A DNA stretch of 64,000 nt, from assembly GCF_030489605.1 (NCBI RefSeq), contig NZ_JAUKFY010000006.1, positions 62,001 to 126,000 of the forward strand, written 5' to 3'. The position numbers and the translations under genes are program-made. Below the pieces are notes generated by a model. It was not told the DNA's origin. It was given only the letters and a program-made list of their open reading frames with translations, and did not search any database. Source of the DNA: Brevibacillus laterosporus (GTDB lineage: Bacteria > Bacillota > Bacilli > Brevibacillales > Brevibacillaceae). Of the stretch, positions 53,658 through 62,054 are shown piece by piece. Positions within the stretch are counted from its first letter, which is position 1. The number at the start of each line of letters is the position of its first letter.

Positions 53658-54854
53658 TTAGTTGTTCTTGACCGAGATTGGTTCAACCACAAGCCCACGA
53701 TGCGTACTCCAGACATAAATCGTCAACATAGCAACTACAAGGAATCCTACCCAATAAGGAGCTTCCGGCTGAATTCGGTATAATGCCGTTCCAACGATGG
53801 GTGCTACAAAAGAGCCCACCCCTGTTGCCGCCGTAGTCAAGCCTGCTGCTGCCCCCTGTTCCTCTTCTCCCGATGCCATCGAGACACCTGCTGTATAACC
53901 CGGCATGGCGAATCCGCCTCCAACACCCAGTAGTAAAAAAGCGAGGATAAAACTGAATAAATTGCTAATGAAAACAAGAAGCAACAGTCCTCCCCCCAGT
54001 ATCGGCAGACCGATGCGAAGCAAGGTACGCGGCATGAAGGCGCGTTTCCGAATGACTACCATTTGGATCAATGCCATCATAAAACCGACACAAAACAAAC
54101 TGATTCCAACCCACAGTGCTGTATCTGTGGAATTTAATTCAAATTTATCCTGAACATAAAAGCCTGCTGTCACCTGTAGCATAACGATGGCGCTCATCAT
54201 ACACAAGGCAATCAATAAATAAGGCCGTATACCTGGCTTACGTAGATTAAGCTTGTTTCTATTGCCAGATGACTTTGGTGTAAAACGCGGAATACGCAGA
54301 TACACCAAAAGAGCAGCAAATAATGATAGAACAGCAGCAACCACAATGGGAAACAGGAGATGAATCCCTGATAATGCTGCCCCCATGGCTGGACCGATCA
54401 GAAAACCAATTCCACTCGCCGCACCAATCATCGCCATTCCCGCTGAGCGTTCATGCAATGAAGTTAAATCGGCCATCAGTGCTTGCCCGGAGGAAGTCAT
54501 TGCGGGGAAAAACAGACCAAACAGCATCCGTGAAAGCAACAATAGGATAAAAAGCAAAGTCAGCTCTGTTCTCCCCTGTAAACCAATCCAAGAGAGCCAA
54601 GCAAAAAGCACCAAACTAAACGTAAACCCAACCAAACCAATAATCATAATCGGTTTGCGACCGAACCGATCACTTTGCTTCCCCCATATGGGAGCACCAA
54701 GTAACAAGATGAGGGCGGAAGCTGAAATGATCCAGCCTGCATGCATTTCATCGAGTCCCATCTCTCGAATTAATGGAGCCAGCACCGGATTAATAACTCC
54801 TAGGCCGATGTAACAAATCATTAATGACAAGAAAATAACACGTTTCGGTTCCAT
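53658..54854 (-). CDS. MFS multidrug-type transporter
   Basis: A 398-residue 12-segment major facilitator protein of the DHA1 drug:proton antiporter type. Motif A is PIWGKQSDRFGRKPIMIIGL and the motif C region of segment 5 is GMAMIGAASGIGFLIGPAMG AALS (GxxxGPxxG), a hallmark of exporters. It resembles YfmO/TetA-like pumps. No local regulator is adjacent. AGGTGG precedes the ATG. Confidence 0.92.
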   Translation of the reverse strand: MEPKRVIFLSLMICYIGLGVINPVLAPLIREMGLDEMHAGWIISASALILLLGAPIWGKQSDRFGRKPIMIIGLVGFTFSLVLFAWLSWIGLQGRTELTLLFILLLLSRMLFGLFFPAMTSSGQALMADLTSLHERSAGMAMIGAASGIGFLIGPAMGAALSGIHLLFPIVVAAVLSLFAALLVYLRIPRFTPKSSGNRNKLNLRKPGIRPYLLIALCMMSAIVMLQVTAGFYVQDKFELNSTDTALWVGISLFCVGFMMALIQMVVIRKRAFMPRTLLRIGLPILGGGLLLLVFISNLFSFILAFLLLGVGGGFAMPGYTAGVSMASGEEEQGAAAGLTTAATGVGSFVAPIVGTALYRIQPEAPYWVGFLVVAMLTIYVWSTHRGLVVEPISVKNN

Positions 54855-55335
54855 ATAACCACCTCGATTAGTACTTGTATTTCTTGCAGCATTCTGTTCG
54901 TTGCAATTGCTTCAAAAACTCGACAGTAAAAGAGAATACCCCCTATTGCTGTTACCTTTTTGTGCATCTAAAAGCAACTTCTGCCCCATTAAGCTCTGAC
55001 AGCCTTCCTAATACTACAAATCTGTATTTATTATCAATAAAAATTAAATGCTGTTCCGCCAGTAAACGGATGATTCTTAACGTTTAACGGATTATTTTCT
55101 ATCAGATAAAACAAAAATTTGATTGAACTCACACTTAGCTATGCCCCTTCCAAATCAGAAGCCCTACCGAGTTTACTTATGTTATTGCATAGAAAAAGCC
55201 CATTTGTTATACAAAAGCCACCTCATGTAAGGAGCTAATGACAAACAAATGAGCTAATCAGGAATTTAGGTTACATTTTTGCCTTGAGAAAATAGCATCT
55301 CTTTTGGATTTTTTCAAATCATCTGCCCAGCGTTC
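54855..55335. other. Intergenic region with convergent hairpin
   Basis: No gene. CATTTGTT at 55200 and AACAAATG at about 55253 can pair over a roughly 38-nt loop and may end the peptide-exporter operon, whose last stop is at 55336. The MFS promoter must lie in the left-hand part. Confidence 0.45.
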
Positions 55336-57159
55336 TTACACTGTCGCATGCTCAGCTTCCGCATACCATTGTGCTTGCGACCGGAACATCTCTGCATACT
55401 CTCCATTTCTTTGCATCAGCTCCTCATGATTGCCTTCTTCAACCAGTTTGCCGTCTTTAAGAACCAAAATCCGATCAACATTTTTACAGCTTCCAAGTCT
55501 GTGAGTGATGAAAATAGCGGTTTTATTATCTGTAATCTCAATAAATTTTTCTAGAAGCTGTGCTTCAGCAATCGGATCTAATGCAGCTGTTGGCTCATCG
55601 AGAATAATAACCTCGGCTGGCTTAAACAATGCTCTGCTCAAAGCAATTTTTTGCCACTGGCCTCCAGAAATATCTTGTCCTCCAGCAAAGGATGTACCCA
55701 ATTCAGTATCGTAGCCTTTTGACAGCTGTTTAATGACTTCATCTGCTCCTGTTTGACTGGTTGCACTCCTTAACCGTTCTTGATTATTGATATGTTGCAC
55801 ATCGGCTATCCCAATGTTTTCTTTGACTGTCAGGTTATAGGATACGAAATCTTGGAAAATAGCACTAATAATGTGTCTCATAGATACATGCTTAATATTG
55901 TGTTGATCATAATAAATATTACCTCCAGATACTTTGTAGAGTCCGACTAAACATTTGATTAACGTACTCTTACCCGCACCATTTTTTCCTACAATAGCAA
56001 TCTTTTCTCCTTTATTAATCTGAAACGAAATGTTATGTAACGCTGGTTTTGTACGATTGGGAAAAGTAAAAGTCAGATTCTCGACCCGGATCCTTTCCTT
56101 TAGAGAAAATGTATGATCCACCGCCAGCTCCTGCTCTTCCTCTTCTAGTTCCATAAAATCAAAGAAATCCTTAATATAGAGGGTTTCGTTATATAGCTGC
56201 CCTAAATTATAGGCAATGAATTGAATAAGTGATATGGCAGAGCTAATGGCCTGTGATATTGATACATAGTCACCAATGGTTAGTTTCCCTTGACTTCCGA
56301 ACCAAAGGAGCACAGCAATAAAAGCAGTTTCTGCAAAACTATTTATCCCGCCTTTCCCAAGCTCTGCCGAGACACTTTTTTTACGAAGCTGATAAACGGA
56401 ATCCTCATATTTCCAATAGGTATTTCCCCATTTTTCTTGTAAATAATTCGTATGACCAAAAATACGCAATTCCTTAGCCGTATCACGTTCAATTAGCAGG
56501 CGATACAAATAGAAAATTAAACGATTGGTGCTTGTGAACTCCCGAGCTTGCGTATATTGCTTTTTACCAAGCCAGGTAGTGATGATAATAGGCGGAAATA
56601 CCAGCAATAAAATACAGGTAAATAGAATCCAATGTAGTTGAACTAATATATACAAATAGCCTATTAAGGTTATTACATTTTTTACGACATCTAATACAGA
56701 GAAGCTCATTTTAAGACCTCGAGCTCCTATCCCAGCCGAAGCTCTATGTAGGTAATTATAATTTTCTGGATTTTCAAAGAAAAGTAGTGGCAGCTTAGAG
56801 GATTTTTCAATGATCAGCTTGTCAAAATAATAGCTTACCTTTTGAGACATGCGTAATCGTATCAAATCATCAAGATTATTTATAAAAAGCCCCACAACAA
56901 CTAGCACCATCTGTAAAACTAGAAGGAACACTCCTTCGGTAAGGTCGGCGTTCTTGTTAATGATATCCATCGTCGTATTGACCAATGTTTTGGTTAGATA
57001 GATTTGTAAAAGAGGGATGACTGCTTTCATGATAGCCATCGAAATCGTTGTGATCATTAAAAGAGAAGTACACTTCCATATTAAAGGAAAGACCTTTTTC
57101 GTACACTGCAATGAAAATAAAATGCCCCAATCCTTCTTATCGGAACGCGATGAAGACAT
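55336..57159 (-). CDS. ABC exporter (fused permease-ATPase) of the cysteine-rich peptide operon
   Basis: A 607-residue half-transporter. Six membrane segments fill residues 20-330, and the ATPase follows: GKNGAGKST (Walker A), FQDFVSYNLTVKENI (Q-loop), DISGGQWQKIALSRALFK (signature), VIILDEPTAALDP (Walker B) and FITHRLGS (H-loop). It has no N-terminal C39 peptidase, which fits substrates without a GG leader. ATG 57159 has GAGGTGATTGT upstream. It follows three cysteine-rich peptide genes after a hairpin that may lower its expression. Likely roles are export of, and self-immunity to, the peptides. Confidence 0.92.
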   Translation of the reverse strand: MSSSRSDKKDWGILFSLQCTKKVFPLIWKCTSLLMITTISMAIMKAVIPLLQIYLTKTLVNTTMDIINKNADLTEGVFLLVLQMVLVVVGLFINNLDDLIRLRMSQKVSYYFDKLIIEKSSKLPLLFFENPENYNYLHRASAGIGARGLKMSFSVLDVVKNVITLIGYLYILVQLHWILFTCILLLVFPPIIITTWLGKKQYTQAREFTSTNRLIFYLYRLLIERDTAKELRIFGHTNYLQEKWGNTYWKYEDSVYQLRKKSVSAELGKGGINSFAETAFIAVLLWFGSQGKLTIGDYVSISQAISSAISLIQFIAYNLGQLYNETLYIKDFFDFMELEEEEQELAVDHTFSLKERIRVENLTFTFPNRTKPALHNISFQINKGEKIAIVGKNGAGKSTLIKCLVGLYKVSGGNIYYDQHNIKHVSMRHIISAIFQDFVSYNLTVKENIGIADVQHINNQERLRSATSQTGADEVIKQLSKGYDTELGTSFAGGQDISGGQWQKIALSRALFKPAEVIILDEPTAALDPIAEAQLLEKFIEITDNKTAIFITHRLGSCKNVDRILVLKDGKLVEEGNHEELMQRNGEYAEMFRSQAQWYAEAEHATV

Positions 57160-57197
57160 ACAATCACCTCTTTCCTGTTTCATTATGGAAATGAAAG

Positions 57198-57221
57198 CTC
57201 CCTATCAAGAATGATAGGGAG
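57198..57221 (-). terminator. Hairpin between the peptide genes and the exporter gene
   Basis: Perfect 10-bp arms CTCCCTATCA and TGATAGGGAG with a 4-nt loop. The trailing minus-strand sequence CTTTCATTTCC is only mildly T-rich, suggesting partial termination or mRNA protection so that peptide is made in excess over exporter. Confidence 0.7.
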
Positions 57222-57241
57222 TCTTCACTATAGGTTACTAT

Positions 57242-57415
57242 CTAGCAACAACCTGCGTAATAACTTTGATCCCAATAGCAATCTGTTGTACTACCGCTTT
57301 TGCAACGTACGTAAACATGTCTCCATTTATTTGTTTTGCTACCGCATTTTACTGAATCGCATGTGTAATTATCATTGCAGCTTCCAATTGCAGTCCATCC
57401 TGAAGGGCATCCCAT
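57242..57415 (-). CDS. 8-cysteine laterosporulin-like peptide, copy 3
   Basis: A 57-residue leaderless peptide. It starts MGCPSGWTAIGSCNDNYTCD, continues SVKCGSKTNKWRHVYVRCKS and ends GSTTDCYWDQSYYAGCC. Eight cysteines are at 3, 13, 19, 24, 38, 46, 56 and 57. The block WRHVYVRC..G....C, followed by a terminal Cys, matches laterosporulin (YRHVYAICMNGTQVYC), a defensin-like class IId bacteriocin with six cysteines. AAGGAGG lies 8 nt before the ATG. It differs from copy 2 at four residues, so it is a recent duplicate. No signal peptide or GG leader is present; export via the adjacent ABC protein is inferred. Confidence 0.85.
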   Translation of the reverse strand: MGCPSGWTAIGSCNDNYTCDSVKCGSKTNKWRHVYVRCKSGSTTDCYWDQSYYAGCC

Positions 57416-57475
57416 ATCCAATACCTCCTTTAAATTTACACCTCATAGAATTCCATCATCATTTCATTCCGTGTA

Positions 57476-57566
57476 AAGCTGGTATGTACATCCCTTTTTT
57501 CATTACAGGAAATCGAATATTGGCAAACGACATCTATCGGTGAAAGCATTCCTTTTTCCTAAAATT
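57476..57566 (-). pseudogene. Duplicated fragment of the DUF6941-like gene
   Basis: About 90 bp closely match 58087-58182, the 3' part of the 58031-58435 gene (shared ACAGGAAATCGAATATT on the plus strand; ANIRFPV in translation, then divergence). It lies between peptide copies 2 and 3 and is not translatable as a whole. It shows that the duplicated unit included the end of that gene plus a peptide gene. Confidence 0.8.
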
Positions 57567-57612
57567 CTAAAATAGAGGGATTACTTCCTATCAACCAGCT
57601 TTACTTTGCTAC

Positions 57613-57786
57613 TTAGCAGCATCCTGCGTAGTAACTTTGATCCCAATAGCAATCTGTTGTACTACCTTTTTGGCAACGTACGTAAACATGTCTCCATCTA
57701 TTTGTTTTGTTACCGCATTTTACTGAGTCGCATGTGTAATTATCATTGCAACTCCCAATAGCAGTCCATCCTGAAGGGCATCCCAT
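57613..57786 (-). CDS. 8-cysteine laterosporulin-like peptide, copy 2
   Basis: A 57-residue peptide: MGCPSGWTAIGSCNDNYTCD, then SVKCGNKTNRWRHVYVRCQK and GSTTDCYWDQSYYAGCC. It has the same eight cysteine positions as copy 3. ATG 57786 is preferred over a GTG nine bases upstream because AAAGGAGG would overlap the GTG. It is rich in Tyr, Trp and Asn with a modest charge, as in defensin-like bacteriocins. It lies 44 bp after copy 1. Four probable disulfides explain why redox genes accompany it. Confidence 0.87.
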   Translation of the reverse strand: MGCPSGWTAIGSCNDNYTCDSVKCGNKTNRWRHVYVRCQKGSTTDCYWDQSYYAGCC

Positions 57787-57830
57787 TTCTTTCACCTCCT
57801 TTCAAATTTTCTTTGCTTCAACGTTACTAC

Positions 57831-58007
57831 TCAGCAGCAGCCTGATTTGTACTGGTCATAATCGTGGCATTCAGTTGTACTACCTTTTTGGCAACGTACG
57901 TATATTTCTCTATATTCAGTTTTCGGTTCAGTACCGCATTCTAGAAAGACGCAACTGTATTTATCATTGCAACTTCCAATTGCAATCCATCCTACAGGGC
58001 ATCCCAT
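57831..58007 (-). CDS. 8-cysteine laterosporulin-like peptide, copy 1 (divergent)
   Basis: A 58-residue peptide: MGCPVGWIAIGSCNDKYSCV, then FLECGTEPKTEYREIYVRCQ and KGSTTECHDYDQYKSGCC. All eight cysteines are kept, but the middle (FLECGTEPKTEYREIY) differs strongly from copies 2 and 3, so it may have another target or act as a partner in a multi-component bacteriocin. ATG 58007 is chosen for its spacing from AAAGGAGG; a GTG nine bases upstream is the alternative. It follows the DUF6941-like gene by 23 bp. Confidence 0.87.
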   Translation of the reverse strand: MGCPVGWIAIGSCNDKYSCVFLECGTEPKTEYREIYVRCQKGSTTECHDYDQYKSGCC

Positions 58008-58030
58008 GTCTTTCACCTCCTTTCGATTTC

Positions 58031-58435
58031 CTATTCCTCACAGAACACGCTTACATAGCTTTCTGCCATTAATTCATTATCAATATAAAGCCGGTATGTA
58101 TACACCCCTTCTTCCACTACAGGAAATCGAATATTTGCACGTATGTCGATCCCTGGAACCATCCCTTCTTTTCTAAAATTTTTGAGTGGGGGAAGTTCTT
58201 CATGACAAACCAATCGATTCTCTTGGTCCAAAACTTGAATAGATGGTTGCAGTGGCGGTGTATCCTCCTCAAAAAACACTTTCACAAGTACATCTGTGAT
58301 AACGGCCGCTGGGAGTATTGGAACCGTAATAGCGTTTAGCACTTTTTCAACAGAGTGCATTTTTTCATACTCATGAAAATGAACCTTCTCAGCAATAATC
58401 ATTTGTATTTTGAATGTGTCAAGCATAGTTTGCAT
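58031..58435 (-). CDS. DUF6941-like protein of the peptide operon
   Basis: A 134-residue protein with an N-terminal KIQMIIAEKVHFHEYEKMHS and a beta-rich remainder ending RFPVVEEGVYTYRLYIDNEL MAESYVSV, the pattern of DUF6941 (a beta-sandwich with a terminal FP..G.Y...L.VDG..L.E motif). This assignment is by pattern only. Role unknown: immunity, chaperone or regulation are possible. Its start overlaps the previous stop (TGATG). A fragment of its 3' end is duplicated further down. Confidence 0.7.
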   Translation of the reverse strand: MQTMLDTFKIQMIIAEKVHFHEYEKMHSVEKVLNAITVPILPAAVITDVLVKVFFEEDTPPLQPSIQVLDQENRLVCHEELPPLKNFRKEGMVPGIDIRANIRFPVVEEGVYTYRLYIDNELMAESYVSVFCEE

Positions 58436-58872
58436 CAGCTTATTAATTCCTCCTTTTCTGTCATAACAAACCGTAAGTACTCGTACGAATCCGAAAAATG
58501 AAATATCTTTTGATGTCTTTGCACAAGTACAGGATTATTATGTAGCAGAGGTGTAAACCAAGAAAACGAATTACTGTTTACAACAAGATGATTTTTCCAT
58601 AATTTCGATTTGATAGTAATAAGCCAATCCGGAGCAGAAAAAAATACGATTATTTTTTTATTTTCACCTTGAGCCAGCAATTGATCTAGGCTCTTAAAAT
58701 TAGGAGAAGCATAGTCCACAAGGATTATAGTAGAAAAGCTTGTTCCTAGCTGCTTTTGTAATGTGCGGATCAATCTCACTTCATGAATGAGGCGTTTCTT
58801 TGCTAACCAGACTCTTATGGAGATCATGAATAGCACAATAATCCCGCTAAAAATGATAAGTACGTTTATCAT
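58435..58872 (-). CDS. Membrane-anchored hypothetical protein of the peptide operon
   Basis: A 145-residue protein with one N-terminal membrane helix (MINVLIIFSGIIVLFMISIR) and a soluble domain (KQLGTSFSTIILVDYASPNF, NKKIIVFFSAPDWLITIKSK) whose beta-alpha pattern recalls a thioredoxin fold, but there is no CxxC pair. In MauE-type clusters a MauD-like thioredoxin anchored in the membrane is the usual partner; this may be a redox-inactive relative. It overlaps the MauE-like gene by 26 bp and the next gene by a stop-start contact. Confidence 0.7.
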   Translation of the reverse strand: MINVLIIFSGIIVLFMISIRVWLAKKRLIHEVRLIRTLQKQLGTSFSTIILVDYASPNFKSLDQLLAQGENKKIIVFFSAPDWLITIKSKLWKNHLVVNSNSFSWFTPLLHNNPVLVQRHQKIFHFSDSYEYLRFVMTEKEELIS

Positions 58873-59374
58873 CGGCCGTAAGCTCCCTTACTTGTTTAGC
58901 TTCGCTCCAAATATCATAGGCGATTACAAAACAGACGATCATAGCTCCAGAGACTATCGATTCATCCAGTGAGAAGGTACGAGTGGGAAGAAACAATTTC
59001 CCTATCAACAAAGCAATCAGAACAAGATTTCGAACAATCGGAAATTTATTCAAGGAATGCACCTTGCCAAAGCATCCACAATCAGCCGCTTCACTAATCT
59101 TACGTTTTCTTTTAATAAACAGGATAAAGAAAGACAGCATAAGAATAACCAAAATTTCTTTCCATATGTATGCGCTACCACTTGTGAAGAGTAGGAAAAT
59201 AGAAATTTCAGATATCAGCAACAGACAGGCTGAAATAGCTGTAAGCTGATAAGGGATCATTTGATAAGAGTGTATTTGTAACCTTAGATCATGAAAATGA
59301 TAAACCTTCATATAAAAGGATAGAAAAAAGACTACAGCTATTATCATGTCTATGACATAGGTCAATACGGTCAT
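58847..59374 (-). CDS. MauE/DoxX-like membrane protein
   Basis: A 175-residue protein with about five hydrophobic segments. The hallmark is ADCGCFGKVHSLNKFPIVRN near residues 95-115: CxCFG followed by a basic/aromatic stretch and RN. MauE proteins are tied to forming disulfides in small secreted proteins such as the methylamine dehydrogenase light subunit. Here the likely client is the 8-cysteine peptide family. It follows the second redoxin-like gene by 15 bp. Confidence 0.85.
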   Translation of the reverse strand: MTVLTYVIDMIIAVVFFLSFYMKVYHFHDLRLQIHSYQMIPYQLTAISACLLLISEISIFLLFTSGSAYIWKEILVILMLSFFILFIKRKRKISEAADCGCFGKVHSLNKFPIVRNLVLIALLIGKLFLPTRTFSLDESIVSGAMIVCFVIAYDIWSEAKQVRELTADDKRTYHF

Positions 59375-59389
59375 ACTCCAACCTTCCCA

Positions 59390-59833
59390 TCATGTAATGA
59401 GTTGAAATAAACTATCTGTATCAGTTGAATGTATTCCTTTGATAACCTTTCCGTTTTTATCAATAAAGTACGAGAAAGGTGTAAACGGTATCCGTAAATC
59501 ATCATAGCTGCCAGCATACGATAGAATTGGAAAATGAAATTCATGATATTTTGCTATCTCATCATTGTCCTCTGGTGTACCATCACTTACAAGTATAAAA
59601 TTATCTGTATATCCTTTGAGAAACGCTGGAATTTGAGGTAATAAATCAATACAAAGAATGCAACTCAAAGAGATAAAACAAAATACACAGTTCGCTGAAG
59701 AATCATACTTCATTCCCAGCTTCTCAACAGGAAAATCTTCTCCTATACTGAAAGGCACAATCTCTCCGCTACTGCTTTCATTATTACTACTCTTCTTCTT
59801 CGTAAATAAATCTTTAAAATTTATACGACTCAC
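59390..59833 (-). CDS. Redoxin-like protein with CxxC motif (second)
   Basis: A 147-residue protein with a thioredoxin/TlpA-like core. After a charged N-terminus, VPFSIGEDFPVEKLGMKYDS begins the fold; the CxxC is FISLSCILCIDLLPQI near residues 55-60, and IPFTPFSYFIDKNGKVIKGI is the cis-Pro loop and following strand. There is no obvious signal peptide. It may oxidise or isomerise disulfides in the co-expressed peptides. It follows the first redoxin gene by 13 bp. Confidence 0.8.
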   Translation of the reverse strand: MSRINFKDLFTKKKSSNNESSSGEIVPFSIGEDFPVEKLGMKYDSSANCVFCFISLSCILCIDLLPQIPAFLKGYTDNFILVSDGTPEDNDEIAKYHEFHFPILSYAGSYDDLRIPFTPFSYFIDKNGKVIKGIHSTDTDSLFQLIT

Positions 59834-59846
59834 AAAAGTTCCCCTC

Positions 59847-60326
59847 CTATGACAATATCCGGCGTAATGGTTCCATTAATTTGTTAAACCAATATAAGTC
59901 GGAGCACCCATTTGTAGAAAGAACTTGTCCAAGCTTGTTAATCGCATAACCCCTTGGCATGAAATAAACATTTAACTTTCGCGTAATCAATTCTTTTGGA
60001 ACTGAGTAAATGTGTTCAATGCGATCCGTGAAGGCCGCCTTCATTAATTCAAAATTTTCCGGACTAGTATGAATTAAAACCGCAATATTGATTCCTGGAT
60101 TCTCCTGAGTAAATTCATCCAAGGCTTCCATCGAAGCTAAGCAGGATTCGCAATCCGTGCTATAACACATCAACAGAAGGTAATCTGAAATAAGATCATA
60201 CAGTTTTAGCTCTTTCGCTTGGTCTTCATAAATCTTAACATTTGGAATATAATCCCCGACTTTCAGCATTTCAAGTTTTTTATCCTTATAAAATTTTCTG
60301 TGGGCTGGTGTTTCTACGACACTCAC
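59847..60326 (-). CDS. Redoxin-like protein with CxxC motif (first gene of the peptide operon)
   Basis: A 159-residue AhpC/TSA-redoxin-like protein: LKVGDYIPNVKIYEDQAKEL opens the fold, LLLMCYSTDCESCLASMEAL holds the CxxC (CESC) plus an earlier Cys, and YFMPRGYAINKLGQVL is the cis-Pro region. No signal peptide is seen. The GTG start at 60326 has AAAGGAGG 6 nt upstream. It heads the operon, with a good promoter 80-110 bp upstream. A thiol-disulfide role is likely; direct peroxidase activity is uncertain. Confidence 0.82.
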   Translation of the reverse strand: MSVVETPAHRKFYKDKKLEMLKVGDYIPNVKIYEDQAKELKLYDLISDYLLLMCYSTDCESCLASMEALDEFTQENPGINIAVLIHTSPENFELMKAAFTDRIEHIYSVPKELITRKLNVYFMPRGYAINKLGQVLSTNGCSDLYWFNKLMEPLRRILS

Positions 60327-60406
60327 AGTATTCCTCCTTTTATTGCGTATGGATTAGAATAGTAGGTAGGAAAATTAATTTGGATATATTTTCCTCTTAT
60401 GTAATT

Positions 60407-60435
60407 ATTTTACATCTAATATAAATAAATGTAAA
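60407..60435 (-). promoter_or_regulatory. SigA-type promoter of the cysteine-rich peptide operon
   Basis: On the minus strand TTTACA (60435-60430), 17 bp, TAAAAT (60412-60407). The same stretch is a dyad: TTTACAT and ATGTAAA 13 bp apart, overlapping both promoter boxes, so a repressor could bind there. A similar dyad lies before the secreted protein gene at 48.8 kb. Confidence 0.65.
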
Positions 60436-60530
60436 CTGTTTTTTCCAAATTTTACTTCTTTATTTTTTCCTTTATGCATATGCATTCTCTTCGTTTAGGA
60501 TAAGGGAAACTATGTTTCTTTCAAAAACCA

Positions 60531-60600
60531 AAAAAAGAGAAGCCTCTTTTCACTCCGTTCTATCAAACAGAATGCCTATAAAAAGCCTCTCTTTTTATGA
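60531..60600 (-). terminator. Probable terminator of the M20 gene
   Basis: On the minus strand AAAGAGAGGCTTTT and AAAAGAGGCTTCTCTTTT can pair imperfectly across a roughly 35-nt loop, ending in a seven-T run. Confidence 0.65.
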
Positions 60601-60607
60601 TTTTTGC

Positions 60608-61840
60608 TCAAGACACTGAGTCTGTTATTCTCACCTTCGCTTCCTGTAACTTTGGAAGTACTTTCCCCTCCGTCAGATAATTCATAACAGCAGAAATAAA
60701 GAGCTTACCAGCCACAAGCATAGAGCGTTCATCTACGTCAAACATTGGGTGGTGATGTGGATAATTCGCCTGAATTTCTGGGTTTCGCCCTCCTACATAA
60801 AAGAATGTACCAGGTATTTTTTTTAGATAATAAGCAAAATCCTCCGCACCCATTCGAGCCTCTAGTATCTCTGTATGCTCCTCACCTACTAAAAGCTTGG
60901 CAAGCTGATGAATACGCTGTGTCTCTGTCTCATCGTTACAAACGGCTGGATAGCCCCGTTCATAGTCGATTGTGAACGTTGCCCCCGCCCCTTCACAGGT
61001 CGTTTTAGTAATTTGTTCAAGTGAGGTTTCAATCCTTTGGCGAACGTTTTCATCAAAGGTCCGTACCGTTCCTGATAAAGTAACGCTTTGCGGGATTACA
61101 TTAAACGCTTTACCCGCGTGAAAGCTCCCCACTGTTAACACTGCCGCTTGAAGAGGATCGATCCGTCTGCTAACAATTTGCTGCAGGTTTAAGACCAGTT
61201 GGCTTCCAATCACTAACGGATCGATCGCTTTATGTGGATACGCGCCATGACCTCCTTTACCCGTTATCTCAATATAGAATGAATCTGCCGCGGCCATCAT
61301 ATAACCCGATTTTACTCCAACAACTCCTACAGGCTGATCTGATGAGACGTGGGCACCGTAAATAACATCTACACCATCAAGGCATCCCGCTTCAATCATG
61401 GAAACTGCACCACCTGGCAATAATTCTTCTGCAAACTGGTGAATAAAAACTACAGTCCCGGGTAAGTCGTCACGATACTCACTCAAAACCTTCGCGACAC
61501 CAAGTAAACCCGCAGTGTGAATATCATGACCGCATGCATGCATCACCCCAGGTATCCGTGATTTATAGATAACATCCTTTTCATCCTGAATGGGCAGAGC
61601 ATCAAAATCAGCACGCAAAGCCACGGTTTTTCCTGGCTTTCCACCTTTTAGAACTCCAAGTACCCCATTGCCACCTACCCCTGTTTTTACCTCCAGACCA
61701 ATTTTGCGTAAATATTCCGCTATTTTTACAGGCGTATTTACTTCTTGGAAGGAAAGCTCCGGGTACATATGTAAGTCTCGGCGAAATTCAACTAATTCAG
61801 GATAAAGCTGTTCCAAGCGTTCTAGCATTGGCTTTATCAT
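60608..61840 (-). CDS. M20-family amidohydrolase (hippurate hydrolase / N-acyl-amino-acid deacylase type)
   Basis: A 410-residue M20D-type peptidase. Metal ligands appear in VMHACGHDIHTAGLLGVAKV (Cys, His), FIHQFAEELLPGGA (Glu), and GAHVSSDQPVGVVGVKSG (His) and a C-terminal NYPHHHPMFDVDE. Members cleave N-acyl or amide-linked amino acids. AAAGGAGG precedes the ATG. It lies 214 bp after eutQ on the same strand, probably as a separate unit with its own terminator. Confidence 0.9.
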   Translation of the reverse strand: MIKPMLERLEQLYPELVEFRRDLHMYPELSFQEVNTPVKIAEYLRKIGLEVKTGVGGNGVLGVLKGGKPGKTVALRADFDALPIQDEKDVIYKSRIPGVMHACGHDIHTAGLLGVAKVLSEYRDDLPGTVVFIHQFAEELLPGGAVSMIEAGCLDGVDVIYGAHVSSDQPVGVVGVKSGYMMAAADSFYIEITGKGGHGAYPHKAIDPLVIGSQLVLNLQQIVSRRIDPLQAAVLTVGSFHAGKAFNVIPQSVTLSGTVRTFDENVRQRIETSLEQITKTTCEGAGATFTIDYERGYPAVCNDETETQRIHQLAKLLVGEEHTEILEARMGAEDFAYYLKKIPGTFFYVGGRNPEIQANYPHHHPMFDVDERSMLVAGKLFISAVMNYLTEGKVLPKLQEAKVRITDSVS

Positions 61841-62054
61841 AAAAACGACCTCCTTTGAAATTTAGATAACCCTATTCTTCACAAAAAAAATTCTCCCGGA
61901 CCGATTCTGCTTCCGGCACATTATGTCTATTCCTGCTTTTGTATAACTATACGTTTTGTATCATTAATCATCAACTGAAAATTCAGTCTCTTAAAATTGA
62001 AGAAAAATCGATGCCTTGATAAAGGGCTAAAGGCCACCGATCCTCTTCTTTTAA

